Source: Trichomonas tenax (Eukaryota > Parabasalia > Trichomonadida > Trichomonadidae). Taken from it: a stretch of DNA of 54,657 nt. The notes under the pieces were generated by a model. It did not search any database. It was not told the origin of the DNA and saw nothing but the letters and a program-made list of their open reading frames with translations. The stretch's first letter is position 1, and every line of letters begins with the position of its first letter. Shown in pieces: positions 42,986-53,309 of the stretch. The stretch covers positions 1 through 54,657 of the forward strand of contig JALKBU010000256.1 of NCBI GenBank assembly GCA_023091735.1, read 5' to 3'. The translations under genes were made by a program, and so were the position numbers.

Positions 42986-44085
42986 TTAGTTCAGTTTACA
43001 GTACAATGATAACACATAATAGAACAACAGGAAACAAAAAGAGTTTTCTAAATTTTTCAGCGATTCCTGAGGAAAAGAATGATATGGGAATGAATCCTTC
43101 GCCTCCATTTCCAATTCCTGGTTGAAAAAAATGAATAATTTTTGGATTTGGCATAAGAATGAACTCTCCTGCAGTTCCATTGGACCAATCACGTCCATGT
43201 CTATCAATCATTACTGATTTATAAAACGTTATATTAGAATAATGAATGCTATTGTCTTTTTATGAAATCTTCAGTCGATGATTCATCTATCGCTAAACAA
43301 TTTTTATAACCAGAAATAAATGATGAACCGCCTGATGTTCCCTTTGGAGACCATCATTCATTTATAGAACCAGGTGTGCCTCCACTTCCAAAATATCCTC
43401 CAACACCCGGATATCCATTATAATAAGGAATTCCAGGACCAGGTTCACCTCCAATTCCAATTTTTCCTTTCTTCCCATTATACGAAATGTCATAAGTTGA
43501 ATTAATTATTATTCCTCCATCTCCTCCTTCAACCTGTGTTCCTGGAAATCCATAAGATGGCATATTCCGAAATGTTGAATTAAAACTTTCAAGTCCTATT
43601 GTTCCATTCAAACCTCCAGCATAATCACCCGAAATTATGGCAACACCATCTTTTTGTTCTAATTTAAATTTTGCCATATTTCCTCCTGCTCCAGCAACAA
43701 TTATTCTGCTTTTCAAGGATTGAAATTCATGTCAATATTGATCATATTCAAGTCGAATATCCGTTGCTCCATTTGGCATAAGATATTATATTTTGCTTGA
43801 ATTGTTAGCATTGAACTTAGAATCTTTCATTCCAATAACAAAATAAAATTGTTGTGATCTATTCAATTTCAGAATTCCAGTGACATATCCTCCATTGGGA
43901 ACATTGCTATTTCCTGCACCCCACAATTCAACTAAATATTCTCCTTTTGATAAGTTAACAACATAAAGAGTGCATTCATGCGAACCAGGGCATGGCGTTG
44001 AGAACAAATATGACAGCTTTGTTCCCATTTGTGACAACGCAACATTATCAGTTCCATTATTTAAATTATGTCTTCTGTAGAAGAG
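42986..44085 (-). pseudogene. Glycine-rich surface protein, nearly full-length dead copy
   Basis: Reads on minus from ~44080 (HNLNNGTDN, then GTKLSYLFSTPCPGSHEC) through the glycine-rich domain (KSRIIVAGAGGN, GGLNGTIGLESFN, GGEPGPGIPYYNGYP, SGGTPGSINE) and GTSGGSSFISGYKNCLAID to a juxtamembrane part and a C-terminal hydrophobic anchor (FLFPVVLLCVIIVL) near 43000. Lesions: TAA 43786-43788, TGA 43732-43734 (shared with the copy at 26457), TGA near 43352-43354, a frameshift near 43250. The layout is that of a type I membrane protein with a large glycine-rich ectodomain. The signal peptide is not visible in frame. Copy 1 at 26457 is ~95% identical over the first 80 codons. Confidence 0.8.
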
Positions 44086-44223
44086 AAACTATAAAACAAA
44101 AAATTTAATTTCAAGGTTATTAAATCTTAAAATGATTCAATGAAATATACGTTCGCAATAACTAATACTGAGATATTACATAATATTGGTTGGACAACGA
44201 TTTCACAAAATTCATTTTTAAAA

Positions 44224-45260
44224 TTATATAGTGATGAAAGCATATAAATGCAATGAAAGCTCTACAAAATTAATTATGAAGTTTCCAATGCAATTTGTCG
44301 GTTCGCATTTTCTTTCTGAGAAATATAAAACCTTAGAGTTACCAAATAACTTTGATGCATATTTATAATAAACAAATACTTTCACCGCTTGAGGATTCTG
44401 GAAATCAAAAGCTTGACAAAAATTATGATTTCCATAATAAATAATATAACGAAAATTATTGCAATCGTTAAATACATTTTGTACAATATATTCGACAAAT
44501 GCGGGAAAAATTACCTCTTCCAGGCTTTTGCGGTTTATAAAAGCTTCGAAATGAACATAAGTCAATGTAGAATTGATGACATCAATTAACTTCAAATTTG
44601 TTTTTCGATGGAAGAAAATTTTCCAATAGTGTCAATGAAAATACTGATGTATAAACACCACTTACATTGATATCAAAAACTTTGATATTTGCTGCAGCTC
44701 GAATTAAGAAATTGTTAGATTTTTCAATCAAGCAATTGTTTATTGCAATATAATATCGGTTTTCAGGAGCAATAGTATTAATGTTTAAATCAATACAATT
44801 TTCAAGGTAGCTGAAGTATTAATTGATTGAATAGAAGCAGAGAATTTGAATGATTGGATCGATGAAGATACAACAATGTTCATTACTTGATATCAATGTG
44901 TTTGGAAGTTTTATATTTTTTAAATTAGGTGTTCGAGTAAATACAAATATATTGATGATTTGAATATGGGATAAGCTCATATCGACATAACTTAATTGCG
45001 ATTATTCAAATCCGTGACTCGAAATTTGAGTAATGTCATCAAATTCATCAGAATCATCAATAATCGCATTGCCTGTTACCGATGCTGATGCAATTCTAAT
45101 TTTGTTTCCATCGAAACCAAACAAATGTTGTAAAACCCTTTTGTCACATTTTCAAGGTTATTACATCAATCAACGAAAATCAATGAACGGCTTAAATGCA
45201 AGCAATACTACTTTAATACATCAAAATTATCCTAAAATTTATGGACTCTGTCGTTGATAT
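44224..45260 (-). pseudogene. BspA-like LRR remnant
   Basis: The minus frame 44595-44224 reads LTYVHFEAFINRKSLEEVIF, VFNDCNNFRYIIYYGN and ends in a hydrophobic C-terminus. Upstream, to about 45260, pieces of LRR-like sequence (IEFDDITQIS-type, KLPNTLIS) continue in other frames with stops. The C-terminus is the best-preserved part. Pseudogene of the same superfamily as the arrays at 1-5480 and 22128-24898. Confidence 0.55.
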
Positions 45261-45369
45261 TGATCGCGATGAATTATATTTTTCGATTTAAACGAGTAGA
45301 AACTATATAAATACATGACCTTTAATATACAATCAAACTAATAACTAATAACACGCAGAAATTACAATA

Positions 45370-46347
45370 TTAATTTCTGTAGTTTGCCATTTCTTCGTAA
45401 GAACGGAAGTGCTCATCAGTATCGGTTCCACATTCGGTTATGAGCTCCTGTAAGTTAAGTTCTCTGAAGCTAATTCCAGCCAATCGGCAAATAAATTTGA
45501 AACACTCCTGAATCCATTCATTTGGACGCTTTGAGTTATGATCAAGAGGCAGAGGGAACAAAGCTTTATCAGATCCCTTATAAGCATCGAACAATTTTTG
45601 AGCGTGTTCGTAAGGAATAAAAGAATCTTCAGCGCAATGACCAATTAAAAGAGGAAGAGTCAGTTTTCTGGCCTCATCTATTGGCGAAACCTCTGTGATA
45701 TCAGCGTTAATCTTTCCATTGACACAATGTTTAACGTACCACAAAGCAGGACCTTTAACGATTCCTGGTATCTTAACTTTCTCCGTCATATCGTTGAAGA
45801 GATCCTTTATCGAAGCGTAAGGAGAGTCAGAAATGAAACCAAGACAATTTGGAATTTTTGGAGCCGCCAAAAACGTTGTTGCTGCTCCCATTGACCTTCC
45901 CCACAGTATAAAACGGTTGAATTCGAATGATTTTTCGAGGAATTTGCAAACATCGACGACATCTTCTTTTTCATTTAATCCTAAAGTGACATTTTCGCCA
46001 TCAGAGTTTCCGCTTCCCGAAAAGTCGAAGCAGAAAGTAGCGATGCCACGCGGTGCGAGATATTTTACCATAAATCTACCTTCAACTTGCGTTCCAGCGT
46101 TTCCGTGCAAGTAAATCACTGTAGCATATGGTAATTTGTGCGGGAAACTAACAGGTGGGTACAGCGATCCCATTATATTCAATTTCTGCGAGTTTTTGAA
46201 TGAAACTGGAATTCGAGGAACAATCGGAAGATTAGGACCGAGTTCTACATCGCCGATATTCTTAAGGTTGTATTCTCCACGCGGTGGACGCGTAATCATG
46301 TCTATTGCTGTATGTGCTTGTGCTAAAGCGCCTTTATTTTCCGACAT
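45370..46347 (-). CDS. Alpha/beta hydrolase (ABHD17/S9-like serine hydrolase)
   Basis: 325 residues from ATG 46347; the frame extends upstream to a TTG at 46458 but the ATG directly follows an initiator-like TCATTACG. The fold is shown by VIYLHGNAGTQVEGRF (oxyanion strand), FDFSGSGNSDG, the nucleophile elbow GRSMGAA (catalytic Ser), GHCAEDSFIPYEHAQKLF (acid Asp) and PLDHNSKRPNEW (catalytic His). The layout resembles ABHD17 depalmitoylases and clan SC peptidases. No signal peptide or TM is seen, so it is probably cytosolic. Substrate (acyl-protein, ester or peptide) is not decidable. Confidence 0.85.
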   Translation of the reverse strand: MSENKGALAQAHTAIDMITRPPRGEYNLKNIGDVELGPNLPIVPRIPVSFKNSQKLNIMGSLYPPVSFPHKLPYATVIYLHGNAGTQVEGRFMVKYLAPRGIATFCFDFSGSGNSDGENVTLGLNEKEDVVDVCKFLEKSFEFNRFILWGRSMGAATTFLAAPKIPNCLGFISDSPYASIKDLFNDMTEKVKIPGIVKGPALWYVKHCVNGKINADITEVSPIDEARKLTLPLLIGHCAEDSFIPYEHAQKLFDAYKGSDKALFPLPLDHNSKRPNEWIQECFKFICRLAGISFRELNLQELITECGTDTDEHFRSYEEMANYRN

Positions 46348-46348
46348 T

Positions 46349-46356
46349 CGTAATGA
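46349..46356 (-). promoter_or_regulatory. Initiator-like motif of the hydrolase gene
   Basis: On the minus strand TCATTACG lies with its A about 7 nt before the ATG at 46347, in the position expected of a trichomonad initiator. A second TCAGATT lies just upstream. Confidence 0.4.
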
Positions 46357-46499
46357 ATCTGAAAAAAAAATCGACTTTTGTTTCTTAATAACTTTTGTTA
46401 TAACTTTAAAACAAAATCCAATGGCTTGAACAGAGTCTACTCTAAGAATTTTGTACAAATTAAATAATGAATAAGATAGATTTCGATAGGATCATAGAT

Positions 46500-46815
46500 A
46501 CTACTATATTTATGAAATGTTGGGTATAATAAGGTAGACATGTTTACATGGCAAATGTATTTCATTTTGACATGTAAAATTGGTTAGCTAATTAGAATCT
46601 GTATTTATAAAGTTCAATTAAACTTGTTATAGATCACTTCAAGCTTGTTAAAGCGTCTATCAAGCTTAATAGAACACCCTTTGTTAAATGACATACTTTA
46701 CATGTCAAAACATATTTATAACTGCCATATAAACACGTCACTTTTTCATGACTCTTTATTATACCCTATAAATAAGGGAAGGTAATCATACGATTAACCT
46801 ACACTACTATATTTA
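46500..46815. repeat. Imperfect inverted repeat bounded by short direct repeats
   Basis: The left arm (from GGGTATAATAAGG at ~46523 through TTTTGACATGTAAAATTGG at ~46590) pairs imperfectly with a right arm (TTTACATGTCAAAACATATT ... TTATTATACCC, ~46692-46770) with indels. Both sides carry ACTACTATATTTATGAAA (46500-46517 and 46803-46820). Looks like an old MITE. Confidence 0.55.
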
Positions 46816-47209
46816 TGAAACACTTTTGTAGAGGTGTTAAATGATTTACATTTTCACATCCACCACAATTATGCATTAAAACAAAATGAAATACCTCAGA
46901 ATCAGCTTAAGAGGATTTGATGTTATTTAGTGCATTTATTCTGTATATTGTTGATAATATATTTATAAAATTTGGACAACATTCTATCAAAGAATATTAA
47001 GTTTAGGCTCTTTATTTAGCCACTTTATTTTTTCTCATAACTATTGATTAACAAACATTGCTTCCTATTGAATATATTGCATACAGCATATTTATAATAT
47101 GTTCAAATTTTGATAAAGATGTGTTTTGATGCACAATGATTTATTATCAAACGCAAACAATGTTTCTTGATGCAAAACATTTCCATTTTTATGCAGATCC
47201 TTTTTATAA

Positions 47210-47620
47210 CGATTTTTCTTCAACCATCAAATGTATTTTTTGTTTAGAAAGGTTGTTCGATGCTTTATACTGCGCTTATGCATTTACCTTATTTTTATTT
47301 CCTTTCTTCATAAATACGGGCATTAAGAAGATATTTGCAAATCCACATAAATAAATAAGTACCCAGCTGCGCTACGATGTTTGTATGTCACATTTGAATG
47401 CTACATGGCTATTTATCACACTAAAGTGACGAAGATAGTGCACCAAAATACTGTGCATTTAACAGAAGTATTTTCTTCTACCATCAAGATTACATCGATA
47501 TTTTTTTAGATTTGCGATTTCAAGCACTTATGCATTTTATTTCCTTTCTATAAATCAATAAGTACCCAGCTACGCTATGCTAATTGACAATCAAATTTGA
47601 ATGCTATATGGATATTGCTC
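47210..47620. repeat. Tandem duplication, period ~200-260 bp
   Basis: A non-coding unit ending in AATAAGTACCCAGCTGCGCT and TTTGAATGCTACATGG (47353-47412) returns as AATAAGTACCCAGCTACGCT and TTTGAATGCTATATGG (47559-47612). The preceding part (TTCTTC-ACCATCAA ... CTTATGCATTT) also repeats, with deletions in the second copy. Confidence 0.7.
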
Positions 47621-47765
47621 ATTTGGCGGAAATACTTTGCTAATTGTATGGTCTAAGCCGTCTATATTATGTTTTATGATATCTTTCTAAACATAGTAAT
47701 AGTTATATAAATTATATAATTAATTTATAAATTATTGTATTCAATAATCATTACACTTTTAAATT

Positions 47766-48320
47766 TCATTTATTTCCCAACTCGTTGTCATTTCCTTTTA
47801 GTTTCATTTGATAATGAATTCTTTGCCAACTTTCGTTTTTGCGTTCACAATTTGCTGGTATCAATACATTACACACATATGGGAAATCTGTAGTAATATC
47901 CTCAGTAGTTGATAATTCATTGCTGTAGAGAGTAGTTTCATCCCCATTTACAACTATTTCAGATCGTGATTTAAATGTTATTTCATTTAATTCCAAATTT
48001 CTTATTGAAGTTATATTAATATATTCGGCATAAATGGTCACAAAAATTAAATAAAGAGCGTCTGAAATAATAGAACAATCATAGAAATATGGACAAATAA
48101 AAGTTGAATAATTACAAACTGCAATGGACTTTGTCGAATGGAAGCAAAAATTATTTGTGTTATAATCTGTGGCATTTAAATCGATAATACTAATATTGCC
48201 ATATAAAAGCCTTAGAGTGTTTGATGTTGGACATGTATTATTGTTTACATAGCCATTTAATGAACAAGACTGAATTAACAGTTTACGTGGTCTTGCATCA
48301 AAATATCCTTTAATTAATTT
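47766..48320 (-). pseudogene. Surface-protein (beta-helix / Pmp-like) remnant
   Basis: Minus-strand frame to the stop at 47766: LLIQSCSLNGYVNNNTCPTS, GNISIIDLNATDYNTNNFCF, FICPYFYDCSIIS and a tail rich in N, S, T and acidic residues. The N/C/F spacing resembles the remnants at 25595 and 27005, and it has many potential N-glycosylation sites, so a secreted or surface protein is likely. The frame continues upstream to an ATG at 48524 but that part is antisense to the well-formed gene 48337-48624 and probably not coding. Likely a truncated surface-protein gene. Confidence 0.4.
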
Positions 48321-48336
48321 TGATGAAATGATCAAT

Positions 48337-48624
48337 ATGGCAGGAGGCCGTAAAGCATTCGAAAGCTTCGCTGGCTCTGGCAGCAGCCGCGCTTTGGATG
48401 TCAATGCTTTCACAATTACAAAAGAAGGCAATACGTTCAAAGTAATTTTAGAAAAAGGCCACGGAACAGCCGATTTCACAAGACAGATACATATTGTTAA
48501 GACAAAGAGATGCTTTAAAATCAAGACATCAACAAGCCATGATTATGAACCTCGCAATCCAATAGATGGCAAACTACAACAGGTTCATGAAGCTATTAAA
48601 AACAAGATCGGAATTGCTTATTAA
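48337..48624 (+). CDS. Small conserved-looking protein, function unknown
   Basis: 95 residues from ATG 48337; an in-frame ATG three codons earlier (48328) is also possible. Sequence begins MAGGRKAFESFAGSGSSRA and contains KEGNTFKVILEKGHGTADF and a basic C-terminal half. Codon use and GC are clearly higher than in the surroundings (GCT, GGC, AAG), as in the window's housekeeping genes, which favours this strand over the overlapping minus ORF. No domain recognised, no signal peptide or TM. A beta-rich small basic cytosolic or nucleic-acid-binding protein is possible. Confidence 0.65.
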   Translation: MAGGRKAFESFAGSGSSRALDVNAFTITKEGNTFKVILEKGHGTADFTRQIHIVKTKRCFKIKTSTSHDYEPRNPIDGKLQQVHEAIKNKIGIAY

Positions 48625-48924
48625 CTAAAGCAATGCTTTTAAAGCAATTATTTATTTTTAGTTTCAAAATTTAAAATATATTTCAAAAATATTATGAGAA
48701 AACATGCTTATCGCTCATAGATAAGCAATTGATATCACTTAAACTCCGCGATTACAAGTATATAATGAGAAAAAGTGATTTTTGCCAAATTTGACGACAA
48801 ATTTGATTTTGAATTAAAAGTGGCAAAAAAATTGATTAAAATTATCCTTAAAAATTTAACGTGAACATGTAAATTTTTATTTGCCACATGATTCCATGTC
48901 TTCACCAAAACCTTCTATAACCAA

Positions 48925-49628
48925 TTAAGTGATCATGGAATCCAATTTGATATATTTCACGCTTCCTTGCCAAACACCGATGCCACTGTTTTTATCGATT
49001 AACAGGAATACGCAGATGTTATCGCCGAACTTGTAAAATGCAATATCACCTTTTTTCCCTTTTCCAATTTTTCCTTCACTGAACTGCTCTTGTATTGTTG
49101 CTGGGATGTCTATGGAGTTCCGTTTATGTGCCCAATAGATAAAACCGCCTGGATTGAATCCTTTCGGTTGGAGCTCCAACTGCATAATGCCAATTATCAT
49201 TCTGTGAGTTTATATCCATCACAGTTTGATTGTAGTTCTTTTTTTGGAGAGCCAATCCATCGAACAGGATGAAAATCAAGAACTTCACATTTTGAAGATT
49301 GTTTCATTATCAAACTAAAATTACTTACTGTATATGAATAAAGAGAGTGTGAAATCTGATTAAATGCAAAAAATCCATCAGGAAATTTTTGAGGATAATG
49401 CATTATAAAATTATATGTATTATTGATATAAAAGGATTCATTTATAAAACCAAAAACGCTGAATCTATCTGTTTCATTAATAAAATAAGTTTGTTCTAAT
49501 GCATTCGAAAAATTTTTGCTATCAAAGTATTTATTATTGAATATATTATGATGGAAGATCCGAACGTATTTTGATTCATTGTGTACTGCAAATTTGTATC
49601 CCTGATAATAAGTTCCATCTTCAAACAC
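48925..49628 (-). pseudogene. Unassigned surface-type protein pieces in two overlapping frames
   Basis: Two minus-strand frames overlap by ATGA at 49197-49200. The first (49628-49197) reads GTYYQGYKFAVHNESKYVRI and FINESFYINNTYNFIMHYP, rich in Asn and aromatic residues with several N-glycosylation sites; the second (49200-48925) reads GFNPGGFIYWAHKRNSIDIP and GDIAFYKFGDNICVFLLIDK. They look like one protein broken by a frameshift, or two fragments of a surface protein. No start with signal peptide can be seen. Function unknown. Confidence 0.4.
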
Positions 49629-49807
49629 AAATCGATGTAAGGAGTGATACTTTTTAAATCATAATAAGGTTAAAAAGCTCTATAAATAAAAACGCACAAA
49701 ATTTATTAAATAAAACAATATTATATGCCTGTAAATTGATAAATGAGATTAGCACCGAAGTTCCAGAACTGGTTGAATACCAAATAATCCTTTGGACACT
49801 TCGGTTT

Positions 49808-50640
49808 TCAGGGACATACTAAAGGATAATAGTCATGATATGTTGGTTCCAGGCAGAAGTCATCTGACAATGTTTTTTTGACTTGCAAATCGGCATATGA
49901 TTCATTCATATATCCGTATAGAACATAAACCATTGATGCTATTCTTGGAATCTGGGCGTTATTGCCTTCATTATTTAGTTTCATGTTTCCAAAGAAAGCA
50001 ACAAATGGAACGCGATAGTTCAAAGAATTTTCAGAGAAGTTAGTCATCATTCCGTATCTAAGGAGCTTGAGAGTACCAATATTCACTGCGTTTGGTGAAA
50101 CTGTGCAGTTATCTCTGAATATAACAGATGTTAAATTCTGGCAGTTGACAACCGCATTTGAACTCAAAGTTGAGAATGATGGAAAAACCAACATCTTGAG
50201 TGAATTGCAATAGCTAAAAACTTCAGAGCCATAACTTGCGGAGCAGAATAAGATGACATTCTCTAAGCTTGTGCAGTATTTGAATACACTTGATTCAACA
50301 GAAATAACACTCTTTGGAAGGATAATTGACTTCAATGATTTGCATCTGTAAAAGCAGCCGCTTTTCAGGTAAAGTTCAGATTCTGTTATTTCAGCGTTGA
50401 CAAGGTATTTGCAGTCATAGAAGCAGTTATTTTCTATCGAAGTAATATTAGTAAAGTTGAAATATTCGATATGTATTGACTAGAATAAACTCGAAGGAAG
50501 GGTCGTAATAGAAGGAGATAACTGCAAACTTGATCCTGAAAAATGATTTTTGTATATTGTTTATTTTTGATTTTACAGCGTATGGATTAAATATATCGGA
50601 AAAAAGAAACAATTTTTCATCATCACGCAATAACTTTCCA
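49808..50640 (-). pseudogene. BspA-like LRR fragment with nonsense codon
   Basis: The C-terminal end of an LRR protein on minus: NITSIENNCFYDCKYL, GCFYRCKSLKSIILPKS, VFKYCTSLENVILF, then a distinct C-terminal block ending YHDYYPLVCP at 49808. Reading upstream, LPSSLF is followed by an in-frame TAG at ~50484 where the LRR frame otherwise continues (GSSLQLSPSITTLPSS). The N-terminal part is in another frame (50630-50448). At least two lesions; likely dead. Confidence 0.65.
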
Positions 50641-51123
50641 ATGAATTTTTGATCAAAATACCAATAGAAGCAAATTCATGAATACATTGCTAACAACATT
50701 CCATAGATTCGAATTCCCATCGAAGAATGATTGCAATAATAGAAAAAGTCTTTTGAACAAATGATCTTTAACCTTAACATCAATATTAAAGAGATTGATA
50801 ACGCAATAAAATATACATAGTAGTTGCTTTACATAGTATAGTTCAAATGAGTATAACATCCAATTACATGATTTTCATCATCGAATTCAGTATAAAGTTA
50901 AAAATCATTATTTAGCCTGAACAATGAAGATATCATATTAGCTTTAGAAATATATCATTATGCAATAGGAGATGCACGCGAAATAGCTGGTTTTATGAAA
51001 ATCTTCAAAAATTATTTAGAAATGGGATGATTTTCCAAGAAAATTGGTTACTGTATAGTGTGCTGAATTATATTTTGAAGTCAAGAGCTATATCGCTCAA
51101 AAAAGTTTATTTTTTATATTTTT
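50641..51123. other. Intergenic
   Basis: 5' flank of the acyl-CoA synthetase-like gene. AT-rich; the ORF 50653-50859 is AT-driven. TCAAAAAAGTTTATTT ~25 nt before the ATG at 51124 is a possible initiator. Confidence 0.5.
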
Positions 51124-53004
51124 ATGGATTCAGAGTTTTCTGGATCAGTCTGTCATCCAATTCCAGATCCAGAGGATCCAGGAGGCTCTCCTATATACAT
51201 AAACTCGAGTTTGCTGACAAATGACATAATTTTGGACAGATATCACGGATTTCCTGAAGCAAAGAATATTCCCGAGTTATTCTTTTCAGCTGCTGCTAAA
51301 TATGGAAACTCCAACAGTATGGGCGAGAGAAAAGTGAATCCAGACGGTTCTTCAGGCGAATATGTTTGGTATAATTTTCAACAAGTTAAAGAAATGATTT
51401 ATAACTTCGCAGCAGCAATGCAATACAAAGGAATAAAGAAAGGAGACAATGTTGGAATATTTTCGCAAAATTGTTTATTTTGGCACGTCGCTGAGTTCGC
51501 TACACACTTATGCGGTGCAACAGTTGTTCCAATATCAGACAGGCTCGGTCAGGACACATATAAAACTATCATCGAACGTTCAGATATTAAAGCAATTATT
51601 GTTCATTCTTCAGAAGCGAAAAAATTTCAAAATAATAACTTTAACTTTCTATTTACGATCATTATTTGCATAGAACTCGAAAATTTACCAGAAAATGTTT
51701 ATACAAACTCAGATTTTATTAGGATCGGAGCTGAAAATCGCGAAAAATTCGTTGAAAATGAGATAAACGAGAACGACAATGCATACATAGTCTATACATA
51801 TGCAGAAAAAGGAACAAAAGGCTGCATTTTAACTCACAAAAATATTTTAACTGCAGTTAATTCAATGTCTCATATAGGAATATCTATAACAACGAAAGAT
51901 GTTTTCTTGTCATATATTCCTTTAGCTTACATATATGATATTTGTGTTGAATTTCTGCATATTGCTCAAGGAGCTGCAATTGGCTTCTATTCAGGAAACT
52001 TACATCAACTCAATGATGATATAAAATGTTTGAGACCAACAGTTCTATGTGGTGTGCCAAGAATTTTTAACAGATTTCTCGAACAGTTCAATATTTACTA
52101 TAATAACCTAAATTCATTCAAGAAGTTTGTTATTGATTGGGCAATATATTATATTGATCGACTCCTACAGATCAAAAAGTCATCCTTATTGATTGATTAT
52201 TTTCTGCTTAACGAGTTTCGAAAATCATTAGGAGGAAGAGTTCGATTGATAGTCAGCGCAGGAGCTCCAATAAGAAGTGATGTATACAACTTTCTTAAAC
52301 GAATGGTAACTCCAAACATTGTTATTGGATATGGTTTGACGCAAACTTCTGGTGCTGGTTCTATTCAAGAAGCGAATACTGGAAATGGGCTTTGCGTTGG
52401 AGCAGTGAGTATCGGTGTTCAGATGAAACTAAGAAAAATCGAAGGATTGGATTACGACCCAATGGATGATCCTCCTTCAGGTGAAATTCTTCTTCGTGGG
52501 CCATCTTTGTTCAAAGGTTATTATGGAGCTCCGCCGTTTGAAGAAAAATGGCTTAGGACAGGTGATGTTGGTACAATAATCAACGGAAAGTTGCAGATTG
52601 TTGATAGAGTTCAATCAAACATTAAGATGAGCCAAGGTGAATATATTTTGGTATCGCAGCTAATTGCAAAGTACCAACAAGCCGAAGGAGTCCAATCAAT
52701 TAACATAATTGCAGATCCACATTATTCTCGTCCAATCGCGGTTGTTGTTCCAACACGAAAATGCATTGAAGAGTTAAATCGAAATGGAATAACCGATGTT
52801 ACAAATTCGCAGGTTGCTGCTGCGGAGATTCTAGAGAGTTTAAATCGACTTGCTGAAAAAGAACACCTTCGCTCGTTTGAATATGTTGCAGGCATTATAA
52901 TAGAGACGGACACCAATGAAGTTGCGCCAATAAAAACAGCTAACTCAGCCTTAAACTCAAAGTATGCAGCAAGAGTCTATGAGATATATGGAAAGTTCAA
53001 TTAA
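51124..53004 (+). CDS. Long-chain acyl-CoA synthetase-like (AMP-binding) protein
   Basis: 626 residues, ATG 51124. ACSL-type adenylate-forming fold: GDNVGIFSQNCLFWHVAEF (~108-126), YIPLAYIYD (264-272), PTVLCGVPRIFNRF (~305-318), LIVSAGAPI (375-383), IGYGLTQTSGAGS (401-413), GEILLRGPSLFKGYY (453-467), WLRTGDVG (476-483), VDRVQSNIKMSQGEYI (493-508). ACSL enzymes activate fatty acids to acyl-CoA using ATP at membranes. Odd: the phosphate-binding loop, usually YTSGTTGxPKG, is YTYAEKGTKG here (224-233), having lost the S/T/G residues that hold ATP phosphates. The rest is conserved, so it may be a low-activity enzyme or a pseudoenzyme. No clear TM segment. Confidence 0.85.
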   Translation: MDSEFSGSVCHPIPDPEDPGGSPIYINSSLLTNDIILDRYHGFPEAKNIPELFFSAAAKYGNSNSMGERKVNPDGSSGEYVWYNFQQVKEMIYNFAAAMQYKGIKKGDNVGIFSQNCLFWHVAEFATHLCGATVVPISDRLGQDTYKTIIERSDIKAIIVHSSEAKKFQNNNFNFLFTIIICIELENLPENVYTNSDFIRIGAENREKFVENEINENDNAYIVYTYAEKGTKGCILTHKNILTAVNSMSHIGISITTKDVFLSYIPLAYIYDICVEFLHIAQGAAIGFYSGNLHQLNDDIKCLRPTVLCGVPRIFNRFLEQFNIYYNNLNSFKKFVIDWAIYYIDRLLQIKKSSLLIDYFLLNEFRKSLGGRVRLIVSAGAPIRSDVYNFLKRMVTPNIVIGYGLTQTSGAGSIQEANTGNGLCVGAVSIGVQMKLRKIEGLDYDPMDDPPSGEILLRGPSLFKGYYGAPPFEEKWLRTGDVGTIINGKLQIVDRVQSNIKMSQGEYILVSQLIAKYQQAEGVQSINIIADPHYSRPIAVVVPTRKCIEELNRNGITDVTNSQVAAAEILESLNRLAEKEHLRSFEYVAGIIIETDTNEVAPIKTANSALNSKYAARVYEIYGKFN

Positions 53005-53309
53005 ATATTGTTTGTATATAAAAAATACATAATGGTTTTTTTTAGTATTAACTTTTTCTAGATTATAATATAAATTTTTGTGTGTCAAAGAAAAATAGAC
53101 TTTTCTAACATTTTTGGTAAATATATATCAGAATGGTAATATCAAATATGATCCATGATAAAGGAAGATCTAAAACTCGCCTCACTTCAAAATTTTATAA
53201 TGTATCAAAAAAACATTAGATTTTGAAAAAAAATTTACCGTCGAAGACTTTTGGATAAAGCTATATGGTTTATTAGTATTATATTTGTAAAAAATTCTTA
53301 ATATGTAAA
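53005..53309. other. Intergenic before tRNA
   Basis: AT-rich, nothing recognised. Confidence 0.5.

Larger units (their letters stand above)
46348..47765. other. Intergenic with repeats
   Basis: No gene called between the hydrolase and the surface-protein remnant. Contains the imperfect inverted repeat at 46500-46815 and the tandem duplication at 47210-47620. The ORF at 47136-47354 lies in repeat DNA and is not supported. Confidence 0.5.

Noticed and set aside
44089..44110. TTCTCTTCTACAG before the glycine-rich gene as a possible 3' splice site
   Set aside because: No matching 5' splice site, and it does not match the known trichomonad intron 3' motif ACTAACACACAG.
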